Assembly: GCA_023257055.1 (NCBI GenBank)
Contig: JALRDG010000120.1
Coordinates: 1-6,112, forward strand
DNA: 6,112 nucleotides
Reading direction: 5' to 3'
Source of the DNA: Candidatus Saccharimonadia bacterium
GTDB taxonomy: Bacteria > Patescibacteriota > Saccharimonadia > Saccharimonadales > Saccharimonadaceae
In this document: positions 5,673 through 6,112 of the stretch, in pieces
Layout: the number at the start of each line of letters is the position of its first letter
Position numbering within the stretch: the first letter of the stretch is position 1
Position numbers and translations under genes: made by a program
Notes under the pieces: model-generated
Database searches by the model: none
What the model saw: the letters and a program-made list of their open reading frames with translations, nothing else
Told to the model about the DNA's origin: nothing

Positions 5673-6014
5673 ATGAAAGAATACGAACTAACTGTTCTGA
5701 TTCACCCTGATCTCGAAAGCAATCTCAATGCAGCGCTTTCAAAGATCAAGGACATCATCAAAAACGCCGGCGGCGAAATCGTTAGCGAAGATAACTGGGG
5801 TAAGAAAAAGTTGGCCTACAAGGTAAACAACCAAGAATTCGCCAACTATGTCTACATGGACGTCAGCCTTCCAGCCGACGCACCGCTGAAAATCAGCAAC
5901 ACCCTCAATATCACCGAAGAAGTACTTCGTTATCTCTTGGTAAGTGTTGACGAAAAGGGTCGTAAGTTGCTCGAAGAAGCCCGCGAAAACGCACCAGCTG
6001 AATCAGCCGAATAA
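5673..6014 (+). CDS. rpsF: Small ribosomal subunit protein bS6
   Basis: Ribosomal protein S6, which binds the central domain of 16S rRNA together with S18 on the small subunit platform. The 113-aa length is in the usual range. The start MKEYELTVLIHPDLE is the typical first strand. GGEIVSEDNWGKKKLAY (33-49) matches the family's glycine turn followed by tryptophan, glycine and a basic run. TEEVLRYLLVSV (81-92) is the conserved last helix and strand. The short tail is rich in alanine and glutamate, as often seen. The ATG at 5673 follows GGGAG at 5664-5668, a good ribosome binding site. Codons such as AAC, ATC, TAC and AAG are frequent, as in highly expressed genes. The stop codon is 43 nt before ssb with no terminator between, so the two form an operon; rpsR would be expected beyond the window. 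Confidence 0.97.
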   Translation: MKEYELTVLIHPDLESNLNAALSKIKDIIKNAGGEIVSEDNWGKKKLAYKVNNQEFANYVYMDVSLPADAPLKISNTLNITEEVLRYLLVSVDEKGRKLLEEARENAPAESAE

Positions 6015-6057
6015 TCTTTGGCACGTAACGAACAAGATTAAATAGGGAACAAGGTAT

Positions 6058-6112
6058 ATGGCAAAAAGTATTAATCAAGTGATTTTGATGGGACGCCTGA
6101 CACGTGACCCTG
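6058..6112 (+). CDS. ssb: Single-stranded DNA-binding protein, 5' fragment
   Basis: Only 18 codons lie inside the window. They read MAKSINQVILMGRLTRDP, the typical first strand of the bacterial SSB OB-fold (N-x-V-x-L-x-G-R-L-x-x-D-P). SSB coats single-stranded DNA during replication, recombination and repair. AAGG at 6051-6054 lies 3 nt before the ATG, with AGGGA about 10 nt before it as an alternative ribosome binding site. The position right after rpsF is the common bacterial arrangement rpsF-ssb-rpsR, which supports the call. The gene is cut by the window edge, not broken. Confidence 0.92.
   Translation, partial: MAKSINQVILMGRLTRDP

Noticed and set aside
89..6014. Alternative genetic code with TGA read as an amino acid
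   Set aside because: No in-frame TGA occurs in any supported gene, so the standard bacterial code is sufficient.

Overview
This window reads as a piece of bacterial chromosome with densely packed genes, short AT-rich intergenic regions and roughly balanced base composition in the genes. The FtsK, the S6-SSB pair, and the short soluble orphan proteins around them resemble what is seen in small-genome candidate-phyla bacteria. Saccharibacteria (TM7/Patescibacteria) is my best guess, by impression only. All complete genes close with TAA or TAG and contain no in-frame TGA, so nothing here suggests the TGA-to-glycine code of Gracilibacteria or Absconditabacteria.

Layout. (1) Positions 1-3180, plus strand: a promoter, then ftsK (755 aa, complete), then a 248-aa protein of unknown function with its own promoter. 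(2) Positions 3193-3223: a strong GC-rich hairpin between convergent genes. (3) Positions 3244-5482, minus strand, in transcription order: a 60-aa two-helix membrane protein, a 467-aa protein with the motif order of a GT-A/GT2 glycosyltransferase, and a 143-aa unknown protein. Each has its own TTGACT-type promoter. (4) Positions 5560-6112, plus strand: an extended -10 promoter, a structured leader, rpsF (ribosomal protein S6) and the first 18 codons of ssb, which runs off the window.

FtsK pumps chromosomal DNA at the division septum, while S6 and SSB serve translation and DNA replication or repair; these are housekeeping genes. The minus-strand cluster lies between them and looks like lineage-specific accessory content: a probable sugar transferase flanked by a tiny membrane protein and an orphan. 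No phage, insertion sequence, CRISPR array, tRNA or rRNA was seen. The most interesting signals are regulatory: palindromes over two -10 boxes, a terminator stem that contains the -35 box of the next gene, and a two-hairpin rpsF leader with a CCG just before the ribosome binding site. I did not find a convincing novel multi-gene system.
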